Part shown: positions 53,201-64,000 of the stretch, in pieces
How positions within the stretch are numbered: the first letter of the stretch is position 1
How the letters are laid out: each line of letters begins with the position of its first letter
From: Oscheius tipulae
Lineage: Eukaryota; Nematoda; Chromadorea; Rhabditida; Rhabditidae
Direction of reading: 5' to 3'
Length of the DNA stretch: 64,000 nt
NCBI GenBank assembly: GCA_037178975.1
Contig: JASJZH010000001.1
Span: 558,001 to 622,000 of the forward strand
Position numbers and translations under genes: made by a program
The notes under the pieces: model-generated
What the model was told of the DNA's origin: nothing
The model's input: the letters and a program-made list of their open reading frames with translations, nothing else
The model's database searches: none

Positions 53201-56200
53201 GCTCTAAGCCTTACGATCCTAGTCCGGTGGGCATAACAAGGTGACCACAACAATCCAAAGGCAGGGATAGAGAGTTCGTGTCATGGAGCCATTCTAAGCC
53301 GCCAGTCTTTCTCTCTGTCTTCGTGTTAGTGTGATCGTTTGCTCGCCTTCTTATAAGTCGAAGGGCTAACATAAGGGTGGAGAAGAGACGGATCAGTGTC
53401 CATTTCACGATTTTCTGTCTTCAAGAAACTCTACTCTTCAAGATGAGCATTACTAGGTCATAAACCCGAGTTCATAGCCGGACACTGGGGACAAATAACC
53501 TTGAATTCTAGAGACCAAACTACCACTTTCACTGTCACTGTAACTCTCACTGTCTCTCTCTCTACTACTACTACTTTTCAGATCCAGACCTCAGAGTCAG
53601 ATCATTACCATGATTCTCGGGCCAGTAATTCTTCTTTGTGCAACTTCTAACCCACATCTGGCGGTCCCCAAGGGGGAATTGTCTCCTCGGGCGTGAAAGG
53701 ACTCTCACTCTTCCTTGACTCTCTCAAGAGTAGAGATACTTGATCGAGTAATCTCTGTCTCTGTCTCTCTCTCTCTTTACCTCAACATCCAAAAAACGCA
53801 TCCCGTGGAAACAACACTTGGTCTCTATCCTATAGTGAGTGATTCGATTAGCGACCACACTAACAGACTTACGAGACACGACTAACGAGAGAGACCGGCA
53901 TCCTTAACTTGGTATCCTGATCATTCTCGACCCGGCCTCGATATAAAGAGACTAGGAAGTCATCCGTTTCCCCCAAGATAATTTTTGGGTAATTGAGCTT
54001 GAGAACGCTACTTCCGGCACCTGTTAGAGGTAATTAGCTTAGGGTGGCTGGCAGAGACCATTTTCTTTTCATCCTAATCCTCTCTGTACTCTGCCGACTG
54101 TCTCTCTGCCTTATTATCTCTAAAACTCTCTCTCTTTCTGTCTCTTCCTCTTTGTCTTACTTTCTTTCTGCTCTCTGTCTCTCGGTCTCTCTCTCTCTCT
54201 TTCTGACTTTATGTCCCAGTTCAGTGTCCTCACTCCCGACCTTCATTCTCACCTCTTACCCCCACTAACTAGCACCTTTACGACAGTCTCGCGCAGGCTG
54301 CGTGAATAACTATGTGCCAACCGTAAGCGACAGTCGGTCTCTGTCTCCGTCAAAAGAGATAACCAGCCCTTGGCGCGATTGACTTATCTCACAGGAGAGA
54401 CAGAGGTGGGAAGGCCACCTCTTCTTCTCTCTGATGGGACGAGTTGCATTAGTCTCTCCCACCCCCCAAATCAAAAATTTCGTGCCTTCAAATGTTATGG
54501 TTTGAGGTCATTCGGGCTGTTGCTATAATCTTCGTCAACAAATCTCTCGCCTGGTGTGCTTTCAATCCGCGGATCTTCTTACTTATGCGCAGCTTTCACA
54601 CACCCAGGGCTGGCGGGACTGGTAGTCAAGTTACCAGGCATGACTTTTGAAATTTTAACTCTTTAGCTCTGCGTTTACGCAAGAATTCTGGTATTTTAAC
54701 TCACTTGGGATCATGGTTTCTGGGAACATAGGTCGTCTCCTTTAACCTTTTGTTGAAATACAATGGACCGAACGCAGCCCTTTGTTCTTGAAAATTGGGA
54801 GATATTCGCGTCTTTGCGTCTCGTCTGGATTCCAAACATTTAATTAATGTCATTTAACCCTCAGTAATATTTAAAGATGCCTGATATCTGCCAAACTGTT
54901 AATCTCTCAATACTGATGTTAACATTAAGTTTAATACTAATGCAAAATTATGAAAACAAAATTTTCAAACTGTAATTTAAGAGTTTTAACTGCTGGAATC
55001 TTTTAAATGTTTATCCATCAACTTGTCAGTGTCTCAATGTTAACATTAACGAATCTCTACTGTTAATACCGTCGTTAAGCCTCGTTCCAGAAAGTTCCGA
55101 GTGATTCCTTTTTTGTTGACTAACAAAGTTTTAATCTATCGTCTTTTTCTATTTGTTAAAAGGTCCATAAGGGTCGTCCGAAGAAAATTATTACAGTAAC
55201 CAAAGCTCTTTATCTTTCATGTTAAATTGCTTGACATTAAATTTAAATTTATGTGTCTTCTTATTCTAAAATAATTTAAATGTTAACGTTGAGCTCTTTT
55301 GTGTCACTGTTCCTTAGCTTTGATCTGTGATCCGTTTCCCAGCACATTTTATTTACTCTCCTCTTTTTAATTATACCCCCCAACCCGTACCCACTAAATT
55401 TTTCCAAGTCCTCCCCATTCACCCTGTGGCATTAGCCATTCAATCATTTCGAGGAGTGTCTTTCAAATTCTCCCCCCTCGCTCCGTCTCTTCCAACTAAT
55501 TATGATTTATTGCGCCACTTGTCCCATCGCGACTTATGTCTCTTTGTTCACACCCCTGGAGGCTGTATAGATTTTCATCGGGAGAGAGAAGACACCTGTG
55601 ATATTCTGTCTCAAAATGATCTCTCCTCGTGGAGAGTGTGTAAAATGAGGACACATGTTTCCACTTCAGCTGGATCAGTTTACTGGGAGGTCTCTTTGGG
55701 GTACTTTCTCCAAGGTGGGCCTCTTTTTAAGTTTTGTCGGCTCTCCCAATTCACAGCCTCTTGTTGCGGTAGGTGCTAGGGAATGAAGGGGATTAGGATG
55801 ATCCTTCGCATTGGCATTGCGGGTGGTCCTTTAAAGTAACTAGTCTCTTCTTCTTTGATCACAACTCTTTAGAGTTAAAATGTAAGCGTAAACTTTAACA
55901 ATGGAAATGTTTTGACATTTTTTATACCTCAACTCGGTCGCCCCCTTACATCTAGACGGCACGCTGAGATGTACTTCTCCGGTGGCTACACTCGGTAGCC
56001 AAAATTGGAAAACGAATCCTGCTGTTCGTGCTGACAATTCTATCTATCTAACCTATCGCGTTATTAACGTGTAAGGTTTTTTCAATTTTGAAACCTTTTA
56101 GAAAAAAGTAACATTAAAATATACTTTAAAAAAAGAGGCGTAAAAACTCAAGACCCCAAAGTAGAAATTTAGAAACGTTACACACTAGCTGCCGACGGCA

Positions 56201-58841
56201 GCTTCGCAGCCCTTTAGCCCTGGCTTAGAATTGATCGCAGGCGGCTGCGCCGCTCTCCTAATAGCAGTTTCCTCCACAGCTAGCTTGTTCCCTTGCCATT
56301 CGACATGAAATGGCTTGTCAGCGTTTTTGGATATTAGTGTTGACATGCAATTGTGCGGATACCCTGATAGCCACAGACGGACGGACATTATTGCGCTTTA
56401 GTATAGAAAGACTATGTCCTCTAAAAAATTGATTTTGAGAAATTTTCTCCATCAAAACGCCAATCGACATTTGTGAATAGGCCGGTACCTGGCACTTGAC
56501 TTGATTACTCAGTCACGTAACCCAAACCATTCTGATCATCTTCTCTTCCCCTCGCCCTTATATGTTGCGTCGTTGCCGCCCCATATTTACTCACGTCCAT
56601 TTCCGGTGTGCCGTCTCTCACTCTCTGGCTCATGGCACAGTGCCACAAAAATTTTTGTTTGTGCCCGTCTTCCCCTTTATCAATAACCTGATAACTCCTC
56701 TCTTTTTGCCTGGTTCCAGGACGACTGACAGGTGACAACAGTACTGCCAGCTGGCCAGATCCAATTGGGCGTAGTATTGTTATGTGGCCACATGTCTCCC
56801 TCTTTTCTTTTCTTTTCCTCATGTATTGACACCTCCTCCCAAGATGAGATGACCTCTGTCCCTGTGCCCTCCACCTGATTCATGGACGATAAGAAGGACC
56901 ATCATCACCTCCCTCAGCCCCTACTATTATCAATAGGGCGAAGGGATTAGTGACACTTTATTGCTAAACAATACAAATTTGATCTGTTCCACACATTTTA
57001 TCTACAAACCAAATGTTAACATCTTTTCAATTTTTTAACTTCCTGTAGTAGAAGATCACCACATTTTGACAAAGAGAGAAGCCATAAAGCTGTAGATTAT
57101 GGGTCTTTAAAAGGTTTGCTAACATGCTCCAGACTGCCTTTGGCGGCACAGGTGATAAAAATTGGTTGGCGCAAAATATTCGGAAATGCTTTGAGACTTA
57201 CCTCCCAACCATTAAACGGCAGTTGTTGAAGGGACCGAAGCTAGCTGAAGTTTATAGAGGGACCGAAACTTAAACGGTTAAAACAGTTCTTCAAACATAG
57301 TTCCCTTCCCTGCCTTGACCCTAATCTCCTCCTCAGTCCTCACATCCCATAATATTCATCGCTGCCTCTCTCATTCTGTCTTCAGCCCTAGCATGTTTAC
57401 GAGACACACACATGTACCGTTTTTACGACAGTTCACACGCACCGGCCTCTATCCCCTCGCCGCCTCATTAGCATGTATGGCCGCCTTTTCTTCCTTCCTG
57501 AACGGTTCATGGGAACTGTCTATGAATTTTACCTAGCGACTTTTGTTACAGGAACTTAAAAAGTGAGGTGGGCGGCGCCCACGGAACTTTTCTGTTTGCA
57601 TTAAGCGTTCGATAAAGTGGATCCATCGACAGCTTGACGAGGTCGATGGATGCCAACGATCTCTCTCCTTTTTTGTAACATAATCTTGTGATCTACTGCA
57701 GTCTTCTATTAATTTGAAACTTTTTTTTGTGTGTCACTACAATTAGGACCATACAAATTTTATTTTTTGATGTTTTAAGTTCGTAGTGGGATCTTAAAAA
57801 GTCCTTTGCCAGTTATTCCATCTCTTCTGGCAGACAAAAGTAAAAGCTTCCTTTCCGTTCCCGCTATCCTCCCAGGGTTCTTGGAGCGTGAAGCGGGTGT
57901 CTCAATTAGCGCCTCTGCCATTCTCAGCCAAAGAGGAGGGCTAGGCTTCCGGAACAGCAATCTTCTCTTTCAGAAGTCGGCGGCTTCCCTTTGACCTTGA
58001 CACCACTGGCAGTTTGTGCATTTTGGAAATTGTCTCTGTTTCTAGCCGATTTAAAATTCCCGCCAAACAATTTTCATAAGCACATACATATGACTCACTG
58101 TGTATAATTCAACTGATTTCCTTTCATTCCTTCACACACCTCTCGCTCGATGCTATAACTTTTTCTGTTCCCACCACTTGAACCCCCGAAACGGTTCGAG
58201 GGAAATGACGCGCTTCGCTTACAAAAGAGAGAGAAGGCTGTTTAGACCAGTTTATGTGAGTCAGATATGAGGCAAGAAGGTGTGAAAAAAGGTTGAAACG
58301 AGTTTAGTTTTTTTGAAACAGCCTCCCGAGTCGCACCCGCAGGAGCTCGTCGGCGCGCTCTGAGGACATTATCCGGCTGGCGCTCGAGTTGAAGTTTTTG
58401 AAGTTTCTGGGATTCTGTGGCCGTGCTAATCAATGAGTTTTCTATCTATCTAACCTGTCGCAAATGCTTTATGGGTGCCGTACTCTCTTTGGACGGTATA
58501 AAGAGCTGTGTTGCTTACAATATTTTATTTTCAGCGGGTCTCTAGTCCCTCAATCGGATGTTTCTCGCACTTAAAGACTGTTCCAGTTAAATACTGGTCG
58601 AGCATTTAGGAATATTAAGGGCTGATTCTGTTGTCATCCTCTTTTTTTTAATTAAATGAATTCTATGCTATTCCATTCTTCCCATACATGAATCATCTGC
58701 TATACCGTTTTCACAATGTTTTTCCCACTCCGATTACCGTTTCCTTCTCTTTCCTCCTTCCAATCTGCTCTTGAATTATTACCGAAAAGATGATGACCTA
58801 GCCTCTTGATTGCAGCAGCAGTCATCATATGCCATCATAGT
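50216..58841. other. 8.6-kb region without supported genes
   Basis: I found no exon with convincing splice sites and protein character on either strand. ORFs such as 52694-53083, 55327-55779 and 56505-56822 look like composition artefacts. The left half (50.3-54.5 kb) is pyrimidine-rich and has many TAATTA-type sites. 54.6-55.3 kb is AT-rich with repeated TGTTAAC(A/G)TT motifs. It could be regulatory DNA of the laminin-G gene or contain non-coding transcripts. Confidence 0.4.
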
Positions 58842-61800
58842 ATGCGCCTGCTACTGCTCCTCATACTGGTGGCGTCCGCGTCCGCCGCCACCAGATCCTC
58901 ATGTCGTGGTCATTTCCTGGCTGGACAACGGGACACAACAGTTTATTCACTAGGAAATGATGGGAGTGAGTTTGTGTCAAGGTTCAGCCTAAAATTAGAG
59001 TTTTTAAGGTACCGCATCCCGACTAGTCTGTGAAATGCCGCGCTCTTTCGAGAACCTCAACTCTGCTGTGACTACAGTCATCGGAACCGCATTGGAGACG
59101 CCATCGACCATTAGAAAGAAGAGCAGCTCCAATTTCCAGTCAGTTTTTACACACTTTGCCTCCCGGGTCTATTTGAACAACAATGTCTCGTCTACAGCTG
59201 GGTAAACTGCGGCGCGAGAGGGAATACAGTTACAGGGCTTGGAACAAATAACAGGGCTAATTCGAGGATCATTAGGGGGAGAAAAATAGATACTGTTTTA
59301 AAGAAAGAACAATTAGGAAACAATTAGGAGATGAATGATTTATTGGAGAGAATCGTTAGATTCGTACCGCGATAGATGGATGACAGATGGAGTAAAGATG
59401 TGAGGGCTTAATGAGGCGGTAGAGGGCCAGACAGTGACAGTGACATTTTTCAGATCAGTGGACCTCTACTGGCTCAAAGACCTCATCAGAACGTCCCACT
59501 GCTTCCAGACGGTGTCAGTAGAATGGCCATCGGCTCCGGTTGACTCTATGTAAGTTCATCCATATTTCTTGAAAATTTTCCTTCAGTCCCTTCGGCATTA
59601 CCCTCGTCTCTCTCCTGAACGTCTCGACTCATATAGCAGTCAAGGACTATCCTCAGGAGCTTGAACTGTCCGGTACCGCTGCCGGTATCAGACATCTTCT
59701 TCCCGATGTCGAAGGTTCTCACCGATCTCCCACTGTGACAGCTTCTCCAGTACGCTGTACTCAACCGGTCATTGAGAATAAGGAGTGCATAACCAGTGGA
59801 AAAGTTGACATCCGGATACCGAGTCAGCCCTGGAAGTATGAGTTCTCGTTTAGGACCGATCGATCAGATCAGGCACTTATCTCTTTTCTGAATGGAGAGG
59901 AAGAAGCCAGTCATGTGAGGATGGAGAATGGTGAGTGGTAAAAAGGCAGAGAGACATAAAGACGGAGCAACATAGAGAGACGGATATATTTTTCAGACTT
60001 CTTCCTCCGCGTCGATGGAAACCCCGCCGTAGCCATCGGGCAACTCAGTGATGCAGAATGGCACACAGTTCAGGTCATAGTCGAGAACCACCAGGTCCGA
60101 CTACAAGTAGACGACACCCCCTTGATAGTCAAGCATATGACCCTGCTAAACACCCGTCTGACTACTCTACAGATCAAAATCGAGGGAGAGCTTCTGCTTC
60201 CAGACTGTGACAGATCACCAGAAGAGGACAGGATCCGTCTCTCCACGTCTCTCTGTTCCGGATGCGGCTGTCACATTCTCAGTCAGCACTTTGAGTCTCT
60301 CCCTTCCCGGTCCTGTGAACCAGACGATGAAGACAGCTTCCAGTTGATTCGGGACCCGGATCGTCTCAGTTTTATTCACATTCCTGATGCGTTTTCCGTC
60401 GACGAAGACGACGGTCTAGACATCAGAGTGGCCACTGGTTTTAAATCCGATTCGGATGCAGGTCTCCTACTTTTCGGCTACTGGCATGGGATGCCTGGCA
60501 AGGGACGATGGCAGGTTCATTATGCCGGAAAGACTGTCTCGGCCCTAATGTGTCGGACATATTCTGGGCAGGAAGATTGTATTGGTTGTGAACTGAAAGA
60601 GAAGGAGGAGATCGGGAAGGACCAGTGGCACCGAGCAGTGCTCTTTGGATCGGGAGACAGTTTTACCTTTTCAATGGATAAGAGAGCTTGTAGACTGGCT
60701 GCAATTACAGCCTACAATAATGTTAGCACTGCTGGTAGGTTACTGTCTCTATCTTTGTCTCCGTCTTCTCTACACTATTTTTTTAGAAGTCTACGCAGTC
60801 CCTGCCGTCACCCAAGGAGTCGGACTCTTCGTTGGAGGAACATATTTTGAGAAGAAGAAGGCCAACCTCTACAAGAATGAATTCACTCAGAGATACTTTG
60901 AGAATACTCGGGAGAAGATGACTTCTTTGAGGGTGAGTGGCAGTGCCTGTTGAGTTAGAATGACATTCAGGGTTGTGTGAAAGACGTCTTCACCCACGGA
61001 AAGAAAACGGATCTGGCCACGGCATATCGTAATCAAATGACGGCAATCCTTACCAAACCGGATGACATGTCAAGCTTTGGAATCCAAGTCAGTGACAGAG
61101 ACATAGTCTTTACTCCAATACTCTTTCAGATCGGCTGTGCCTCCTGCTCTCCTTCCTGTCCTGCCGGAATCAGGTGCCGTAGTCCCCCTCCCATCAAGGG
61201 TAGTGCGCCCAAATGTGACTGCTCGGATCTGGAGCTGATTGAGAGCGATGACGGGACATGTCCAGCCCGGGACACCTCTCCAGTCCCTCTGTCCACCCGA
61301 TTCGTGTCAATGAACCCGGTGGTTCTTCCTCTCGAGACCACCAGAAGTCTGTTGTCCCGGCTGTGGCTCAAGATCCGTTTGCCAAAGACCAGCCCAAAGG
61401 ACATGGTCGTGGCCGAGTTCAACTCCCATCGGGAAACAATGTTCCGGATTATCATCTCTCCTGGCAGAATCATTTCCATCGAGGCCCATCCGAATGACGG
61501 AGGCGGATTCGCGACCACTGTCTCTCATCAGATCAATCAGGATGATGACCGCGCGCATCTGATCTCAATTCGGAGACGGACACCCGTAGGAACTCGGCAT
61601 ACTTCGAGAAAGTTCGAGCTGAGGGTGCGTTAAAGAAAGGGACAGAAAGAGTATGAGTTGTAGATTGACGGTGAGAGATATGAACTACCGGACACGGGCA
61701 AGAACCTACTGAACAATGTGACCTTCATCATGGAGGAGGGTCCGGATGAGGAACAGTCGGTGGTAGTACATGGTGAGTCGAGAGAGACGGAGAGATGACC

Positions 61801-62677
61801 TTCTTAACTCTGAACTTTCAGATATCGGAATTGGATACGACCTGGACGAACATGTCTACCTCTGGCACCCATCCAACACGATCCACCAAGTTGACCTACA
61901 CTCTCGACTCTCGTCCTACCTCTACCGTAATCCTGATATCACCAAAACCGGCGACCTGGACCCGTATCTCTGGGACGGAGCTGTCTCTCCAAAAGGGACA
62001 GTGACAGACTACCAACCGGACAAGTTCGACCCTGAACTGTTACTCTCCTCAAGATGGGTCATCTACTCTCTGATTTTCATCATGTTGCTTCTCCTACTGG
62101 CTCTCGTCTGTCTCTGTTGCTGCTGCTGCATGAGAAGAAGCCGTCGGACACGAAGCCACGCGTCTGACAGAGAACAAATGATGAGAGACAGTCCTGACTA
62201 CGCTCCTGTCAAGATGAGAAGAAGCAGCTCCTTCTCCTTCCATGACGATGACAACTCTGTTGGGACAGACGATACGGATCTCAATGCTTACAGAGACATT
62301 CCAAGTCACCGGGTTAAAATCTACAGAGAGTCGGTAAGGGAGAGAGACAGATAGAGAGAGGGAGAGAGAGAGACAGGGAGACAGGAGAATAGAGAGACAA
62401 AGAAGCAGAAAGACATAGAGACAGAGAGATAGGAACACAGACAGGCAGGGAGGTATAGCCAGCGAGACAGAGAGACAGAGCAACAGAAGGAAAGAGAGAT
62501 AGAGAGACATTGTCTGATTACCGCATTTTCCAGATGGTTTCAATCCTCGTCCCATCAGTAGACCAGGCTTCCGAAGCCGCCATCGTAAAACGTCTCAGTG
62601 TCGAAGAGCCCGAAGTCATCAGTCCGCCTCCAGGCAGTCCAGCTCCGTTGGTCAGTGTGACCGAGGAGGAACAATAA
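58842..62677 (+). CDS. Type I transmembrane protein with laminin-G-like domains
   Basis: About 980 aa in roughly eleven exons. Signal peptide MRLLLLLILVASASA. LamG-like regions: KVDIRIPSQPWKYEFSFRTD with LRVDGNPAVAIGQLSDAEW and HTVQVIVENHQVRLQVDD; FKSDSDAGLLLFGYWHGMPG with IGKDQWHRAVLFGSGDSFTF and GLFVGGTYF; and a third, LWLKIRLPKTSPKDMVVAEF with GGFATTV. A Cys cluster, GCASCSPSCPAGIRC then CDCSDLE, may be EGF-like. The membrane segment is WVIYSLIFIMLLLLLALVCL with CCCCCM (palmitoylation candidates). The basic tail is Ser-rich and ends VSVTEEEQ*. The layout recalls neurexin/CASPR/Crumbs-type adhesion proteins. No C-terminal PDZ ligand of the usual type is seen. AATAAA at about 62895. Confidence 0.75.
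62343..62515 (+). repeat. GACAGAGA low-complexity intron tract
   Basis: The last intron of the laminin-G gene is almost entirely degenerate (GAGAGACA)n. Similar tracts fill introns near 1385, 4260, 16200, 18110, 19530, 21100, 23000 and 47780, in either strand orientation. Confidence 0.8.
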
Positions 62678-62894
62678 GACAAAACTACCCGGTGTCCTTT
62701 CTCCTTATCTTTCCAAGCCAAACTTTAGCACAGTATATGTGATCTCTCCGGTCTGTTCTGTCCCTCTCCCTCTTTATCAGGATCTGTAGCTTTATATGAT
62801 TTTTCCTATTCTAGTTTTATATCCCCTCTCTCTTCCCAAAAAATACGGGTTCAGTTGTTGTTTCAAAAAACAAAACTTATCTTCACTTCTTGCT

Positions 62895-62900
62895 AATAAA
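62895..62900 (+). terminator. Poly(A) signal of the laminin-G gene
   Basis: AATAAA about 220 nt after the stop codon. Confidence 0.5.
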
Positions 62901-63471
62901 GTTCTTACCAATGTCTCTCTGTTTCTCTATCTCTCTGTGTCAGGCTGTTAGGGGACATTTTAAACTGTTCGTTCGGCTAGGGCTATTGAGTTCTTGAGTC
63001 AGAGAATCGGAAAGGAGCAATTAGACTTTCTTCAGAAGCGATCTTCTCTTCTTGCAATTTTTATTTTCCAAAGAGTTCCCAAAGCCAAAGCAATCCAAGT
63101 CTTGTCGAGAACAAATTCTAACAAAACACGACAAGCGAATCGCTTCAGATTGTGCCTACTTGCATTGCTCCAGAAGGTCGCCTCCTCTTCGCTTCTACCC
63201 AGGTCACGTTGCCCTTTCTTTTCAAGTAGTCCACCCAAAACCCTTTTGCACGGACTCTCTCACCCTCTTTCTTTCGTTTCGAGACTAGGACCTAGGCTAG
63301 TTCCGAGAAACTCAGTCTACCCTCCGAGGGCCTTGATCAGGATTCGGAAAATCGGGCAGTGGAGGCTGAGAATGGCGTCTTGAAACGCGAGAATCGAGGT
63401 TTGGGAGTCCTAAACTTGACTAGTACTGTCTGACATACTATTACCAAACTAGTTATTCTCATGTCTTCCAG

Positions 63472-63657
63472 GGACCAAAGTTCGACAAAGATGTCTTTCT
63501 CTACATAGTGAATATTCTCTGGAATGACTGGAAAGAACACAATACTTCAAAAATGAATTATGGAAACTTTGTAAAAGCATGGAAGGTTGAACGATCGCTA
63601 CAGCCCAATACTTCAAAAACGAAAAAAGCTGTGCCTTCTGCTGGAGCAGTCCAATGA
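63472..63657 (+). CDS. 3' exon of an unidentified gene
   Basis: After a GTCTTCCAG acceptor the frame encodes GPKFDKDVFLYIVNILWNDW then NYGNFVKAWKVERSLQ and ends PSAGAVQ* (stop 63655-63657). The composition is protein-like and non-repetitive. The upstream exon(s) could not be joined with confidence; a candidate lies at about 63350-63400. Family not recognised. Confidence 0.45.
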   Translation, partial: GPKFDKDVFLYIVNILWNDWKEHNTSKMNYGNFVKAWKVERSLQPNTSKTKKAVPSAGAVQ

Positions 63658-63838
63658 TGATTGCAGGTGAGGCAGAGGCTGAGTGACAGATATATGACTA
63701 AACCCAAAATTTCAGCAACTACCCGAAGCTGGAGTGGCGTCTCTGCGTCGAGACCGTCGAAACCTGTGCAGCTTGTGTCTCTGCTTCCATCCCTTAAGAA
63801 TTTGTTTCTGGATTGGATGATAACACTGCCCGGAACCG

Positions 63839-63840
<2 letters not shown>

Positions 63841-63930
<90 letters not shown>
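63841..63930 (+). repeat. (CT)45 microsatellite
   Basis: A perfect 90-bp CT dinucleotide run, followed by TTTTCTC, with a short (GA) run at about 63960-63977. Confidence 0.98.
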
Positions 63931-63934
<4 letters not shown>

Positions 63935-64000
63935 CTCTATTCACTTTGGACAGCTTCAGTGAGAGAGAGAGAGAGAGATAGTACGCAGTTACTCCACCCC

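Noticed and set aside
61126-61518. 130-codon minus-strand ORF inside the laminin-G gene
   Set aside because: Shadow of the real plus-strand exon, whose phases and LamG motifs are consistent.
63558-63981. ORFs made of (SL)n and (RE)n on the two strands
   Set aside because: Direct translation of the (CT)45 microsatellite.
1-64000. Idea that TCTCTG tracts always lie on the sense strand and so predict gene orientation
   Set aside because: Plus-strand genes at 20950, 22865 and 58842 have purine-rich (GACAGAGA) introns on the sense strand, so the rule fails.

Overview
The window is nuclear DNA from a compact-genome metazoan. It encodes a Frizzled receptor with a ten-cysteine CRD, a tetraspanin, a Neuralized-type E3 ligase, a laminin-G transmembrane protein, ALG10, a PGAP2-like protein, thioredoxin and a non-LTR retrotransposon. 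Genes are densely packed. Most introns I could phase are 27-70 nt (27, 30, 33, 35, 36, 38, 40 and 41 nt examples are given). Low-complexity TCTCTGTC/GACAGAGA tracts fill the longer introns and spacers. Animal genes, ultrashort introns and a Frizzled whose KTxxxW motif has lost its Trp fit a sponge, and I lean to a glass sponge (Hexactinellida). That assignment is inference, not proof.

Layout. 0.7-7.2 kb: an unknown 158-aa protein (+), a secreted Cys-rich protein (-), a TRPM-like exon fragment (-), a Cys-rich peptide (+) and a BAR-like helical protein (-). 7.5-15.7 kb (-): copy A of a kinase-kelch fusion gene, carrying a 683-bp TIR element in an intron and a 3.98-kb LINE inside the kinase domain. 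16.1-28.6 kb: an array of related multi-pass membrane proteins, all of unrecognised family, with a pseudogene among them. Interleaved are a Cys-rich peptide, thioredoxin, an unknown protein and a PGAP2-like gene. 29.5-38.3 kb: tetraspanin (+), Frizzled (-), ALG10 (+, with a TIR element and tRNA-like repeats in an intron). 38.7-50.2 kb: three copies of an Ala/Tyr-rich secreted peptide gene surround the intact kinase-kelch copy B, Neuralized, two unknown genes and a Cys-rich/galectin fusion. 50.2-58.8 kb has no gene I can support. 58.8-62.7 kb: the laminin-G transmembrane protein. The window ends with a 3' exon of another gene and a (CT)45 tract.

The most novel signal is a roughly 40-residue cysteine framework, near C-x16-CC-x10-C-x4..10-C. 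It recurs at six loci: as small secreted proteins, as the extracellular part of two members of the membrane family, and fused to a galectin domain. The tandem membrane family and the triplicated Ala/Tyr-rich peptide are further candidate lineage-specific systems. Exon coordinates are hand-derived. Where I give exon sums divisible by three, the reading frame has been checked across every splice.
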